From Acidobacteriota bacterium (lineage in GTDB: Bacteria; Acidobacteriota; Thermoanaerobaculia; Multivoradales; Multivoraceae), in contig JAPPFP010000010.1 in the NCBI GenBank assembly GCA_028877275.1, forward strand, positions 1 through 64,000: a stretch of 64,000 nt of DNA, read 5' to 3'. Position numbers and translations under genes: made by a program. Position 1 is the first letter of the stretch, and each line of letters opens with the position of its first letter. This document shows, piece by piece, positions 51,827-60,970 of the stretch. The notes beneath the pieces are model-generated. The model was not told where the DNA came from and ran no database searches. It saw only the letters and a list, made by a program, of their open reading frames with translations.

Positions 51827-52897
51827 ATGAACGACACCTCAGAGAACCTCGCCCAGACGACCGTCCTGGAAGGCGGCGGCGAGGGCCTGACCAGCGAAAC
51901 GGACATTGAGCTGGCCGCGCGGCTGGCGACGGGCCGGGAGCAGGTCCTGGCCCAGCTCGCCAAGCAGATCGTCGGTCAGGAGGAAGTCCTGGGTCAGGTG
52001 CTGATGACGCTGTTCGTGGGTGGCAACAGCATCCTGACAGGTGTGCCGGGTCTGGCGAAGACCCTGATCGTCCAGACCGTCGCCGAGATCCTGGACCTCA
52101 AGTTCAGCCGCATCCAGTTCACGCCCGACCTGATGCCGAGCGACATCACCGGCACCGACATCATCCAGGAAGACCACGACACGGGCAGGCGGGAGATGAC
52201 CTTCATGCCCGGACCGATCTTCGCCCAGATCGTGCTCGCCGACGAGATCAACAGGACGCCGCCGAAGACGCAGGCGGCGCTGCTCGAGGCGATGCAGGAG
52301 CACCGCGTGACGGTCCAGGGCCGAACCTACGACCTGGAGCAGCCGTTCTTCGTCTTCGCGACCCAGAACCCGATCGAGCTGGAGGGTACGTATCCGCTGC
52401 CGGAGGCTCAACTCGACCGTTTCATGTTCAACATCATCATCGACCATCTTCCCGAGGACGAGGAGATGGAGATCGTCGACGCCACGACGACGCTGCGTGA
52501 GTTCACTCTCGAGACTCGGGTCACGGGAGACGACCTGCGCGCGTTCCACCGGCTGGTCCGGCGGGTGCCGATCGCGGAACCGATCCTCCGCTACGCCGTC
52601 CACCTGGTGCGGATGACCCGTCCCGACACCCCGGAGGCGCCCGACTTCGTGAACCAGTGGGTGCAGTACGGGGCGAGCGTTCGCGCGGCGCAGTTCATGG
52701 TCCTCGGCGCCAAGGCCAAGGCGCTGATGGACGGGCGCTACCACGTCGCGCACGAAGATGTTCGGTCCCTTGCCAAGCCGGTCATGCGGCATCGCATCCT
52801 GACCAACTTCCACGCCGAGTCGGAGCGGGTGACCACCGACGAGATCGTTGGTCGGCTGCTGGAGCTCGCGCCGGTCAGCCCAAGTGGAATGAGCTGA
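51827..52897 (+). CDS. MoxR-family AAA+ ATPase
   Basis: A 356-residue cytoplasmic AAA+ ATPase/chaperone. Walker A GVPGLAKT (about 71-78), Walker B VLADEIN (about 135-141) and the sensor-1 ATQNPIELEGTYPLPEAQ with the second AAA lid domain are all present. MoxR proteins remodel VWA-domain partners, several of which lie in this locus. ATG 51827 is preferred over ATG 51815 because GGAG lies 6 nt upstream. The 49-bp gap behind DUF4159 copy C is the largest inside this half of the locus. Confidence 0.95.
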   Translation: MNDTSENLAQTTVLEGGGEGLTSETDIELAARLATGREQVLAQLAKQIVGQEEVLGQVLMTLFVGGNSILTGVPGLAKTLIVQTVAEILDLKFSRIQFTPDLMPSDITGTDIIQEDHDTGRREMTFMPGPIFAQIVLADEINRTPPKTQAALLEAMQEHRVTVQGRTYDLEQPFFVFATQNPIELEGTYPLPEAQLDRFMFNIIIDHLPEDEEMEIVDATTTLREFTLETRVTGDDLRAFHRLVRRVPIAEPILRYAVHLVRMTRPDTPEAPDFVNQWVQYGASVRAAQFMVLGAKAKALMDGRYHVAHEDVRSLAKPVMRHRILTNFHAESERVTTDEIVGRLLELAPVSPSGMS

Positions 52898-52913
52898 CGG
52901 ACGAGGCCGGGCC

Positions 52914-53807
52914 ATGAAGTACGGCAGGTTCGTCGACACCGGCACGCTCGCGCGCATCAGCAGTCTCGACCTGCTCGCGAAGACAGTCGTCGAGGGCTTC
53001 GTCAGCGGCCTGCACCGGTCGCCGTTCCTCGGCCGGTCGATGGACTTCGCGGAGTACCGGGCCTACCAGCCGGGCGACGACATCCGGCGGGTCGACTGGA
53101 AGCTCTTCTGCCGCACGGACCGCTTCTACGTTAAGGAGTTCGAAGCGGATACGAACACGAACCTGACGATCGCGCTCGACGTCTCCCGTTCGATGGACTT
53201 CGGAACGGGCGCAGTGACGAAGCTCGACTACGGTCGCTACCTTGCCGCGTGCCTGGGCTACTTCGCTTCCAAACAGAAGGACCGCATCGGTCTGGTCACC
53301 TTCGACAGCGGGATCGTCGACTATGTGCCGCCGGCGGCCAAACACCTTCAGGTCGTGCTCCACACGATCGACCGGATCGAGCCGGGCGGCGGCGGCAGCC
53401 TGCGCGAACCGCTGCTCGAAGTGGTTGACGCGGTGCGCCGCCGGAGCATGGTCGTGCTGATCTCGGACTTCTACGAGGAACCCGAGACGGTGATCCGGAC
53501 CGCGGCCGGCTTCCGGCACAAGGGAAACGACGTGATCCTCTTCCATCTGCTGGATCCGGCGGAACTCCGGTTCGACTTCGACGGAGAGCTCGACCTCAGG
53601 GACCTGGAGACCGGGGCGCGCGAAGCGGTGATGCCGGATGTTCTGCGGGACCAGTATCTCGAGCTGATCCGTGAACACACGCGGACACTGGACCGGTCCC
53701 TGGTCGAGGCGGGCATCGACTACACGCTGGTCGACATCTCCCAGCCCCTGGACGCGGCGCTCTACAGCTACCTGTCCGCGCGGCTGTACGCGATGAAGGC
53801 CAGGTGA
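52914..53807 (+). CDS. DUF58 (VWA-like) protein, MoxR partner
   Basis: A 297-residue cytoplasmic protein with the DUF58 signature (FAEYRAYQPGDDIRRVDWK, about 44-62) and a VWA-type MIDAS LDVSRSMDF (about residue 90). In Bat/MoxR loci DUF58 proteins bridge the ATPase and membrane VWA proteins. Order moxR - DUF58 - batA-like, with 16- and 7-bp gaps, matches the standard arrangement. Confidence 0.92.
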   Translation: MKYGRFVDTGTLARISSLDLLAKTVVEGFVSGLHRSPFLGRSMDFAEYRAYQPGDDIRRVDWKLFCRTDRFYVKEFEADTNTNLTIALDVSRSMDFGTGAVTKLDYGRYLAACLGYFASKQKDRIGLVTFDSGIVDYVPPAAKHLQVVLHTIDRIEPGGGGSLREPLLEVVDAVRRRSMVVLISDFYEEPETVIRTAAGFRHKGNDVILFHLLDPAELRFDFDGELDLRDLETGAREAVMPDVLRDQYLELIREHTRTLDRSLVEAGIDYTLVDISQPLDAALYSYLSARLYAMKAR

Positions 53808-53814
53808 CGCGGCC

Positions 53815-55980
53815 ATGGGTCTGCTGGCGCCTCTGTTTCTGCTCGGCCTTGCCGCCGTGGCGGTACCGGTCCTCATCCATCTGCGTCTGCGCCACCGCAG
53901 CCGCGTGGTCCGTTTCCCGTCGCTGATGTTCATTTCCCAGGCGCCCTACCGTTCGATGCGCCGGCGCCGGCTGCGAGATGTGCTGCTGCTCCTGATGCGC
54001 TGCCTCGCGGTCGCGTTGCTTGCCCTGGCGTTCGCCCGGCCGCTGTGGCAGGGCGACGCGGCTGCCGGCGTCACCTCTTCCAGCCGGCTGGTCGTCATCC
54101 TGCTGGACAACTCGTTCAGCATGGGCTTCGGCGACCGCTGGGAGCGAGCCGCTACGGCGGCCGAATCGGCCTTCGGCGGCCTCGAAGCCGCTGATCGGGG
54201 CGCCCTGATCGTGTACTCGGACGAGGCGGAACTTCAGAGTGCGCCGACTTTGGACGGAGCGCTGCTTGCCGCGATGGTCCGCGACGTGGAGGTCGCGCCC
54301 CGGTCCACGTCACTGCTGCCGGCGATTCAGATGGCGCGGGGCGTGCTGGCCGAGGCCGGGGAACTCGGCCGGCGCGAACTGCTCATCGTGAGTGACTTCC
54401 AACGCGCCTCCTGGACGCCGGAGAACGTCGCGGCGCTGCCGGCGGGCGTGGAACTGCGGCTCGTCGACGTGGGCGAGGAGGACGAAGAGGTGCGCAACGC
54501 CGCCGTTACCGACATCGCCTTCGATCACTCCCGTAGTGGCGACCGCGAGCAGGTGGGGATCGCCGCCCGGGTCAGCTACCTGGTGGTTCGCGAACCCTCG
54601 GCGGCCCCGGGCGCCGCGCCGTTGCGGGCGGAGGTCGACCTGCTGCTGGATCGCGAGGTGGTCCAGACCAGGGCGGTCGAGCTCGGAGTCGACACGTCGA
54701 CGATGGTCAACTTCGCACCCGAGGTCCTCGAACGTCAGCGCACCACCCGCGGCACCGTGCGTCTGCGGGACGATTCCCTCGCCGCCGACAACGAGTTCCG
54801 CTTCGTGCTGTCACCGGCGCACGAGGTCGGCGTGCTCGTGATCGAGCCGGACGGCGACCGTCGCCGCGGCCGGTATCTCGAAGAGGCCCTGGCGCTTGGG
54901 CGCCGGCCGTTCTTCCGGGTGAGCCGGGTGCAGGCGTCCGGCTTCCAGCGCTCGATGCTCGACGGAACGTCGGTCGTCGTCATCAACGACGCGGCACAGC
55001 AACTGTCGAGATCGGCGGGCGAAGCGGTCGCCGGCTTCGTTCGCGACGGCGGCGGCCTGCTGCTCTCGGTCGAGCGTGGCCTGACCTCGACGGCCGGGTT
55101 GCTGAGGGAGTTGGGCGTGACCAGCGAACGGCAGGCGGACCGGCTGTCCGGCAGCGCGGGCTCCCTGGCCTGGTTTGACACCGGGCATCCGGTCTTCGAC
55201 GTGTTCGCCACGGCCAGGAGCGGCGACTTCTCTTCCGCGTCGTTCTTCCGCTATCACCGGCTCGTGCCTCCGGAAGGAGCCGCCACGATCGCGCGCTTCG
55301 ACGACGGCGCTCCGGCGTTGCTGGACCTGCTGCCCGGAGCGGTTGAGGACGGCCGTGCCGCGAACACGGCGTCCGGCCGCGTCCTGGTGCTGCCGACCTC
55401 GTTCGACACCTTCTGGAACACGTTGCCGCTTCAGGCGGTGTTCCTCCCCTTCGTGCATCGTTCGGTGGAGTACCTGGCGGGCTACTCGCTGCCCCGCTCC
55501 TGGTATCGAGTGGGCGAGGTCGCGCAGGTGGAACTGCCCGGCGGGCAGGTGGGAGGCGAGGGGAACGGCTACGTCTCGGTCGCCCCGTCGGGCCGAGAGA
55601 GCCGCATCGATGCGGACGGCGGAGGTCTGCTGCTGGACGTGGAGGAGCCGGGCTTCTACGAGTTCCGGGAGGTGCGTGCCGATGTCTCCACCGAGCCCCT
55701 GACTCTGGCGAGCAACGTACCGGTAGTGGAGTCCGACCTGAGCCGACTCGATCTGGACGAGTTCGTGTCCCGCATCCGACCGCGGGAGGAGGAGAACGGT
55801 GCGGCATTGGAGGCCGCGGCGCAGACTCCCGAGGAACGCGAGCGCCGCCAGCGGCTCTGGTGGTTCCTGATCGCTGCCGCGGCCTTGATCCTGGCTGCCG
55901 AAACCCTGTTCGGCAACCGGCGCCGCGCCGTCGCGGCGCCGGTCGTGACACCATGGACCCCCACCGGCGAGCAGAGCTGA
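53815..55980 (+). CDS. BatA-type membrane protein with VWA domain
   Basis: A 721-residue membrane protein. Residues 1-58 are the BatA N-terminal region (LFLLGLAAVAVPVLIHL, RVVRFPSLMF); the VWA domain has LDNSFSMGFGD (intact DxSxS, about 96-102). A GATase-like second half includes VVINDAAQQLSR and DGGGLLLSVERG, with a final membrane helix near residue 680-700. It lies seven bases after the DUF58 gene and 13 before the DUF4175 gene, all on one strand. Confidence 0.9.
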   Translation: MGLLAPLFLLGLAAVAVPVLIHLRLRHRSRVVRFPSLMFISQAPYRSMRRRRLRDVLLLLMRCLAVALLALAFARPLWQGDAAAGVTSSSRLVVILLDNSFSMGFGDRWERAATAAESAFGGLEAADRGALIVYSDEAELQSAPTLDGALLAAMVRDVEVAPRSTSLLPAIQMARGVLAEAGELGRRELLIVSDFQRASWTPENVAALPAGVELRLVDVGEEDEEVRNAAVTDIAFDHSRSGDREQVGIAARVSYLVVREPSAAPGAAPLRAEVDLLLDREVVQTRAVELGVDTSTMVNFAPEVLERQRTTRGTVRLRDDSLAADNEFRFVLSPAHEVGVLVIEPDGDRRRGRYLEEALALGRRPFFRVSRVQASGFQRSMLDGTSVVVINDAAQQLSRSAGEAVAGFVRDGGGLLLSVERGLTSTAGLLRELGVTSERQADRLSGSAGSLAWFDTGHPVFDVFATARSGDFSSASFFRYHRLVPPEGAATIARFDDGAPALLDLLPGAVEDGRAANTASGRVLVLPTSFDTFWNTLPLQAVFLPFVHRSVEYLAGYSLPRSWYRVGEVAQVELPGGQVGGEGNGYVSVAPSGRESRIDADGGGLLLDVEEPGFYEFREVRADVSTEPLTLASNVPVVESDLSRLDLDEFVSRIRPREEENGAALEAAAQTPEERERRQRLWWFLIAAAALILAAETLFGNRRRAVAAPVVTPWTPTGEQS

Positions 55981-55993
55981 CGGAGGAGACCCG

Positions 55994-58900
55994 ATGGCTT
56001 CCGGCTTCGATCCCATCTACGACCCGACCTACGGCGAACTGATGAGCGTGATCCGTCGCGTTCGCCTGCGCTGGCGAATGAAGGTGGCCCTGCGAGGACT
56101 GGTCACGCTGATCGTGACCGGCTTCGCCGCCTTCGCCGTCTCGGTGTGGGGGATGGACTACTTCCTGTACAGCGAACGCGCGGTCGAGGTGTTCCGCTGG
56201 CTCGCCTACCTGACCCTGATTGCTCTCGGGGTTCGGCTGCTCGCGATTCCTCTTTCTCGACGGGTGTCCAAGCGCCAGGTGGCGCTCTACGTGGAGGAGC
56301 ACGAGCCGACGCTCAAGGCTTCGGTGTTGAGCGCGGTGGAACTGGGTCCGGTGCAGCAGGGTTCGCCCGCGGACACGGAGCGGGTGTCGCCGGAACTCCA
56401 GCGGCGGGTTCTGGAGGACGCGATCGAACGCTGCCAGCAGAGCGGTTTCGCGACGCGGATCGAGCGCGGCGCCCTGCAGCGTTTCTCGGCCGCGCTGGCG
56501 GGCGTGGCGAGTGCCGGCATGGTGGCCGTGCTGCTCAGCCCGGCCTTCCTCCAGCACGGCGCCATGCTGCTGTTCACGCCCTGGCGGGCGGCGGCCGCCG
56601 ACAATCCGTACCGCCTGGTCGTGGCGCCCGGCAACGTCACGGTTGCCCGCGGCTCCGATCAGTTGATCAGCGCGGCGGTGCTGGGTTTCGATCCGGACCG
56701 CGTCGAACTCGGCTTGAGACCGCTGGACGCCGCCGGCGATCCGGACGGCGAGTGGCAGCACTGGCCGATGAACCGCGTCGGCGACGGCCTCGACCTGGCG
56801 GAACCTGGAGAGGACGGGGAGCGGATGATCGGCGGTGAACCGGCCACTCACGACTTCATCGCCCTGAACCTGCGCGCTGACACGGACTACTACGTCGACG
56901 CCTCCGGCGTGCGCTCACCGATCTATCGCATCCGGGTCAAGGATCTGCCCTACGTCGACCAGATCGATCTCCTGTACCGCTTTCCCGGTTACAGCGGCCT
57001 GTCGGACCAGACGGTCGAGGACGGCGGTGACATCGCGGTTCTCAAGGGTACGCAGGTGCGGTTCAGCATCCTGCCGATCTTCCAGGTCGAGGCGGGGCGG
57101 CTTCTGGTCGAAGGTGACGAACCAAGGGACCTGAGCGTCGAAGCCGACCGGCTGGTCGCGGCGTACACGGTGGACGAGAGCACCTACTACCGGATCGAGT
57201 TGATGGACGACGACGGCAGGTGGCACCGTGCCTCGGCCGAGTACATGGTCACGGCCCTCGAGGATCAGCCCACCATCGTGCGCTTCGTCGCCCCCGGCCG
57301 GGACGTCAAGGTGTCGATGATCGACGAGGTGTTTGCCCAGGTGGAGGCGGAGGACGACTACGGCGTCCGTCGCCTGAACATCCGCTACGCGGTGAACGGC
57401 GGCGAGGAAACGGAGGTTTCCCTGCTGGACAGCGCGTCGTCCTCGATGAAGAAGGTGAGCGTCGGACACACGCTCTTCCTCGAGGAGATGGACCTCCAGG
57501 TCGGCGACTCCATCTCCTACTTCGCGGAGGCCTGGGACCGCAGCCACGCCCAGCCCACGATCAGTGACATCTACTTCCTGGAGATCCGCCCCTTCGACCG
57601 GAACTACCGGCAGGCTGAGCAGGGCGGTGCAGGAGGCATGGGCGGCGCCGGCGGCCTGGATCAGACGCTCTCGGTGCAGCAGAAGATGATCATCTCGGCC
57701 ACGTTCCGCCTGATCCGTGACGAGGAGGAGTACACGTCGAAGGAACTGGCCGAGAACCTGAAGACGGTCTCCCTGATGCAGGGTCGGCTGCGCGACCAGG
57801 TGCGGTCGCTGGTGACGCGGATGGGCAACCGCGGGCAGCAATTGCTCCAGGACGACGATTTCTCGAAGATCATCCGGTTCCTCGAGCAGGCCGGCGTCGA
57901 GATGGCGGTGGCGGAAAAGGAGCTTGAAGCGGAACGCCCCGAGGAGGCGTTGACCGAGGAGAAGAAAGCGCTGGCTTCCCTGCAGCGCGCGGAGTCCGTG
58001 TTCCGCAGCGTCCGCGTGTCGTTCGAGCAGGGCGGCGGCGGTGGCGGCGGCGGCAACCAGCAGCTGTCGGAGGATCTCGCCGATCTGTTCGAACTGGAGC
58101 TCGACAAGCTGCGCAACCAGTACGAGACGGTCCAGCGCGGCGCCGCCGAGCAGGCGCAGGCGGAAGTCGACGAACTGATGCAGAAGCTGCGCGAGCTGGC
58201 CCGCCGCCAGCAGCGCGAGAACGAGCGCCAGAACCGGCTGCGGAGCCGCTCGCAGCAGGGCGGCGGTGGTGGCGGCAGACAGCAGGACCTGATCGAGGAA
58301 ACGGAGGAGCTCGCGCGGCGCCTGGAACGGCTGGCGCGCGAGCAACAGCGCCCGGAACTGCGGGAGACGACGCAGGCCCTACGGCAGGCGGCGGAGCAGA
58401 TGAGGCGCTCCCAGGCCGGATCCTCCAGGTCGCAGGCGAACGCGGGCGCGGACGGGATCGCGGCTCTCGACCAGCTGCGCGAGGCCCGGCGGCTGCTGGA
58501 TCGCAACCAGCGCCAGCAACTCGGACGGGACATGGAGGAACTGCAGGAGCGCGCCAGCCGCGTGTCCCAGATGCAGAGCCGGATCGAAGAGCAGGTGGGC
58601 GAACTGGCGGGCCAGGAAGGCGAGAACGGCCAGAGCCGCAGCGGGCTTTCAGCGCGGGAACGTTCCGAGCTCATCGAACGGATCATGGAGCGCAAGGACC
58701 GTTTGACCGATGAGGTGGCGGGTCTGGAGGCGCAACTCAACCGGATGAGCCAGGGCGCCCGCAACGATCAGCCGGAGACGGCGCGGAAGCTGCGCGAGTC
58801 AGCCACGATCATCCGGGACGAGCAGTTGAAGGAGAAGATTCGGTACTCCAAGGGCGTGCTCGCTGGCCGGGATCCGGAGTTCGCGCGGTTGTTCGAGAAC

Positions 58901-59659
58901 CAGATCCGGCAGGACATCGACGATGTGACGGAGCGGATCGCCGAGGCGCGCGAGAGCGTCGGTGAAGGCGGCGGCGAGCGTCAGGACCGGATGCTGGAGC
59001 GGACGCGCGACCTCGTCGAGAATCTGGCCTCGATGGAAGCCCGTCTGCGGGACCGCGTCGAGGCAGGTAGCCGGCTCGGTCAGCGGCGGGGGGAGGAAGG
59101 CGAACGGGATGGCCAGCAGCAGGACGGCCAGGGACAGGGCGGCGAGCAGCAGGGCGGAGAGCCACAAGGCGGCCAGCAGCAGGGCGGCCGGCCTGCCGAC
59201 ACGGCTTCGGAAGCCGGAGGCGACGCGGCCAACCCGGAGGGCGGCCGGAACCGGGGCCGCTTCAGCCAGTACGGCTCGAGCTCGGGCGGCTTCTACCAGC
59301 CCGGCATCTTCCCCGCCGAGGACCTGCGGCAGATCGACCGGGAGTTCGACCAGCGGCGTGCTGATCTGGAGGGCCTGAGGAACGACCTGCGACGGGAACG
59401 GATGGACACGGCCGACCTCGACCAGCTACTCCAGCAGATGGGCGATCTGAGCCTGCTCGGCCTCAACCGCGATCCGCTGGCCCTCGAACGGCTCCGCAAC
59501 GATATCGTCGAGGGCCTGCGGCAATTCGAGTACCGTCTGTGGCGAGAGCTGCGCGGCGGCGCAGCCGAACGGGTCTACCTTGGCAACTCCGACCAGGTGC
59601 CGCCCGGCTACCGCGAACTCGTCGACGAGTACTTCCGCAAGCTCGCCAGCGAGAGCTAG
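55994..59659 (+). CDS. Giant DUF4175-type membrane protein with long coiled coil
   Basis: A 1,221-residue protein. Membrane helices near 35-55, 65-85 and 165-190 precede a large region of beta-sandwich type (about 195-530). From ~555 to ~1090 the sequence is highly charged coiled coil with Gln/Arg runs and two poly-Gly interruptions (around 680 and 760). A Gly/Gln-rich low-complexity tract (nt 59110-59200) and a short C-terminal helical domain (IFPAEDLRQIDREFDQR) follow. The layout matches DUF4175-family proteins found after Bat/MoxR genes. Its role is unknown; a cell-envelope scaffold is a guess. Confidence 0.8.
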   Translation: MASGFDPIYDPTYGELMSVIRRVRLRWRMKVALRGLVTLIVTGFAAFAVSVWGMDYFLYSERAVEVFRWLAYLTLIALGVRLLAIPLSRRVSKRQVALYVEEHEPTLKASVLSAVELGPVQQGSPADTERVSPELQRRVLEDAIERCQQSGFATRIERGALQRFSAALAGVASAGMVAVLLSPAFLQHGAMLLFTPWRAAAADNPYRLVVAPGNVTVARGSDQLISAAVLGFDPDRVELGLRPLDAAGDPDGEWQHWPMNRVGDGLDLAEPGEDGERMIGGEPATHDFIALNLRADTDYYVDASGVRSPIYRIRVKDLPYVDQIDLLYRFPGYSGLSDQTVEDGGDIAVLKGTQVRFSILPIFQVEAGRLLVEGDEPRDLSVEADRLVAAYTVDESTYYRIELMDDDGRWHRASAEYMVTALEDQPTIVRFVAPGRDVKVSMIDEVFAQVEAEDDYGVRRLNIRYAVNGGEETEVSLLDSASSSMKKVSVGHTLFLEEMDLQVGDSISYFAEAWDRSHAQPTISDIYFLEIRPFDRNYRQAEQGGAGGMGGAGGLDQTLSVQQKMIISATFRLIRDEEEYTSKELAENLKTVSLMQGRLRDQVRSLVTRMGNRGQQLLQDDDFSKIIRFLEQAGVEMAVAEKELEAERPEEALTEEKKALASLQRAESVFRSVRVSFEQGGGGGGGGNQQLSEDLADLFELELDKLRNQYETVQRGAAEQAQAEVDELMQKLRELARRQQRENERQNRLRSRSQQGGGGGGRQQDLIEETEELARRLERLAREQQRPELRETTQALRQAAEQMRRSQAGSSRSQANAGADGIAALDQLREARRLLDRNQRQQLGRDMEELQERASRVSQMQSRIEEQVGELAGQEGENGQSRSGLSARERSELIERIMERKDRLTDEVAGLEAQLNRMSQGARNDQPETARKLRESATIIRDEQLKEKIRYSKGVLAGRDPEFARLFENQIRQDIDDVTERIAEARESVGEGGGERQDRMLERTRDLVENLASMEARLRDRVEAGSRLGQRRGEEGERDGQQQDGQGQGGEQQGGEPQGGQQQGGRPADTASEAGGDAANPEGGRNRGRFSQYGSSSGGFYQPGIFPAEDLRQIDREFDQRRADLEGLRNDLRRERMDTADLDQLLQQMGDLSLLGLNRDPLALERLRNDIVEGLRQFEYRLWRELRGGAAERVYLGNSDQVPPGYRELVDEYFRKLASES
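59110..59200 (+). repeat. Gly/Gln-coding low-complexity tract
   Basis: Imperfect tandem CAGCAGGGCGG-type units encode a run of QQ/GG pairs (QQGGEPQGGQQQGG). It is inside the DUF4175 gene, where length variation would be tolerated in frame. Confidence 0.7.
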
Positions 59660-59709
59660 CTGCCGCCTCGGTTGGGCCCTCTCAGCCTGGCGCCACGTCG
59701 CGCCGAGTG

Positions 59710-59736
59710 TGTCGGTGCGCCGGCCTTCTGGCCGGC
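59710..59736 (+). repeat. Dispersed hairpin repeat, type 2
   Basis: TGTCGGTGCGCCGGCC-TTCT-GGCCGGC; 26 of 27 bases match 13885-13911. It lies in the 84-bp gap between the convergent DUF4175 and acyl-CoA dehydrogenase stops. Confidence 0.75.
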
Positions 59737-59743
59737 TCTGCCT

Positions 59744-60970
59744 TCAGTTCCCTGTCGGGATGTCGCTGTACGGGACGTCGCGGTCGACGCGGATCTCGCC
59801 GGGGAGGCCGAGGACGCGTTCGGCGATGATGTTGCGCAGGATCTCGTCCGTGCCGCCGGCGATGCGGAGGCCGGGGCTGTAGAGGAAGGACTGCTGGAAC
59901 AGGGCGTCGGAAGGCATCAACGAGGGGTCCGTGATCACGCCGCCCATGTCCATCAGGTCTGCCCCGAACGAGGACACGTTCTGCAGCTTCGACGCGGAGA
60001 CGACCTTGCCGATCGAGTTCTCGGGTCCCGGGACCTTGCCCTGGGAGAGGGCCGTCATGGTGCGCGCCTTCGTGTGCTTCATGCCCATCGCCTCGACGTA
60101 CCAGTCGGCGATCTTCTCGCGGACCGAGGAGTCCTCGAGGGCGGACCGGCCGTCGAGTTCGCAGGCGGCGGCGAGCTTCATCACCTCGCGGAAATCCGGG
60201 GGCGGCGCGTCGCCGACGGCGAGGCGCTCGTTCATCAGGGTGGTGATCGCCACCTGCCAGCCTTCGCCGATCGCGCCGAGACGCTGGCTGTCCGGCACCC
60301 GGACGTTCGTGAAGAAGACCTCGTTGAAGTTCGAGCCGCCGTTGATCTGCTTGATCGGCTTGATGTCGATTCCGGGTGACTTCATGTCGATGAAGAAGAA
60401 GGTCAGGCCCTTGTGCTTGGGAAGCGAGGAATCGTGGCGGGCGACCAGGATGCCCCAGTCGGAGTAGTGGGCCCCTGAGGTCCAGACCTTCTGGCCGTTG
60501 ACCACCCAGTCGTCGCCGTCGCGGTGGCAGCGGGTGCGCAGCCCGGCGACGTCGGACCCCGCCGCGGGCTCCGAGAACAACTGGCACCAGACCTCTTCGC
60601 CACGCATCAGCGGCGGAATGAAGCGGGCCTGTTGCTCCTGGGTCGCGTACTGCGCCATGACCGGGCCGCACATGCCGAGACCGATGCTGAAGAAACCGGT
60701 CGGGACATCGAAGTTCGCCTCTTCCTGGTCGTAGATGATCGTCTCGATCATCGGCCGGCCCTGGCCGCCATGCGCGACGGGCCAGTGACGGCAGGCGTAG
60801 CCGGCGTCCGCCTTCCTGGCCTGCCACGCCTTGGCGAGTGCCAGACCCTCCTCGGCATCGAGCCGGCGGCTGACGCTGGGGCGGTCCTTGCGCGGTTCCG
60901 CGTTGGCGCCCAGCCAGGCGCGGACCTCCGCGCGGTACGCGGCCTGTTCGGGGGTGTCGTTGAAGTCCAT
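59744..60970 (-). CDS. Acyl-CoA dehydrogenase family protein, subunit A-like
   Basis: A 408-residue FAD enzyme. WCQLFSEPAAGSDVAGL and DDWVVNGQKVWTSGAHYSDW are the canonical acyl-CoA dehydrogenase signatures; the C-terminus has GGTDEILRNIIAERVLGLP. ATG 60970 overlaps the stop of the next dehydrogenase (TGATG). Such adjacent, unequal pairs resemble the FadE26/27 or FadE28/29 heterotetramers of actinobacteria that act on steroid or branched side chains. That parallel is inferred from layout, and the substrate is unknown. Confidence 0.88.
   Translation of the reverse strand: MDFNDTPEQAAYRAEVRAWLGANAEPRKDRPSVSRRLDAEEGLALAKAWQARKADAGYACRHWPVAHGGQGRPMIETIIYDQEEANFDVPTGFFSIGLGMCGPVMAQYATQEQQARFIPPLMRGEEVWCQLFSEPAAGSDVAGLRTRCHRDGDDWVVNGQKVWTSGAHYSDWGILVARHDSSLPKHKGLTFFFIDMKSPGIDIKPIKQINGGSNFNEVFFTNVRVPDSQRLGAIGEGWQVAITTLMNERLAVGDAPPPDFREVMKLAAACELDGRSALEDSSVREKIADWYVEAMGMKHTKARTMTALSQGKVPGPENSIGKVVSASKLQNVSSFGADLMDMGGVITDPSLMPSDALFQQSFLYSPGLRIAGGTDEILRNIIAERVLGLPGEIRVDRDVPYSDIPTGN

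Noticed and set aside
59110..59200. CRISPR or tandem-repeat array
   Set aside because: Units are short, imperfect and in frame within a coding sequence, with no spacer pattern.
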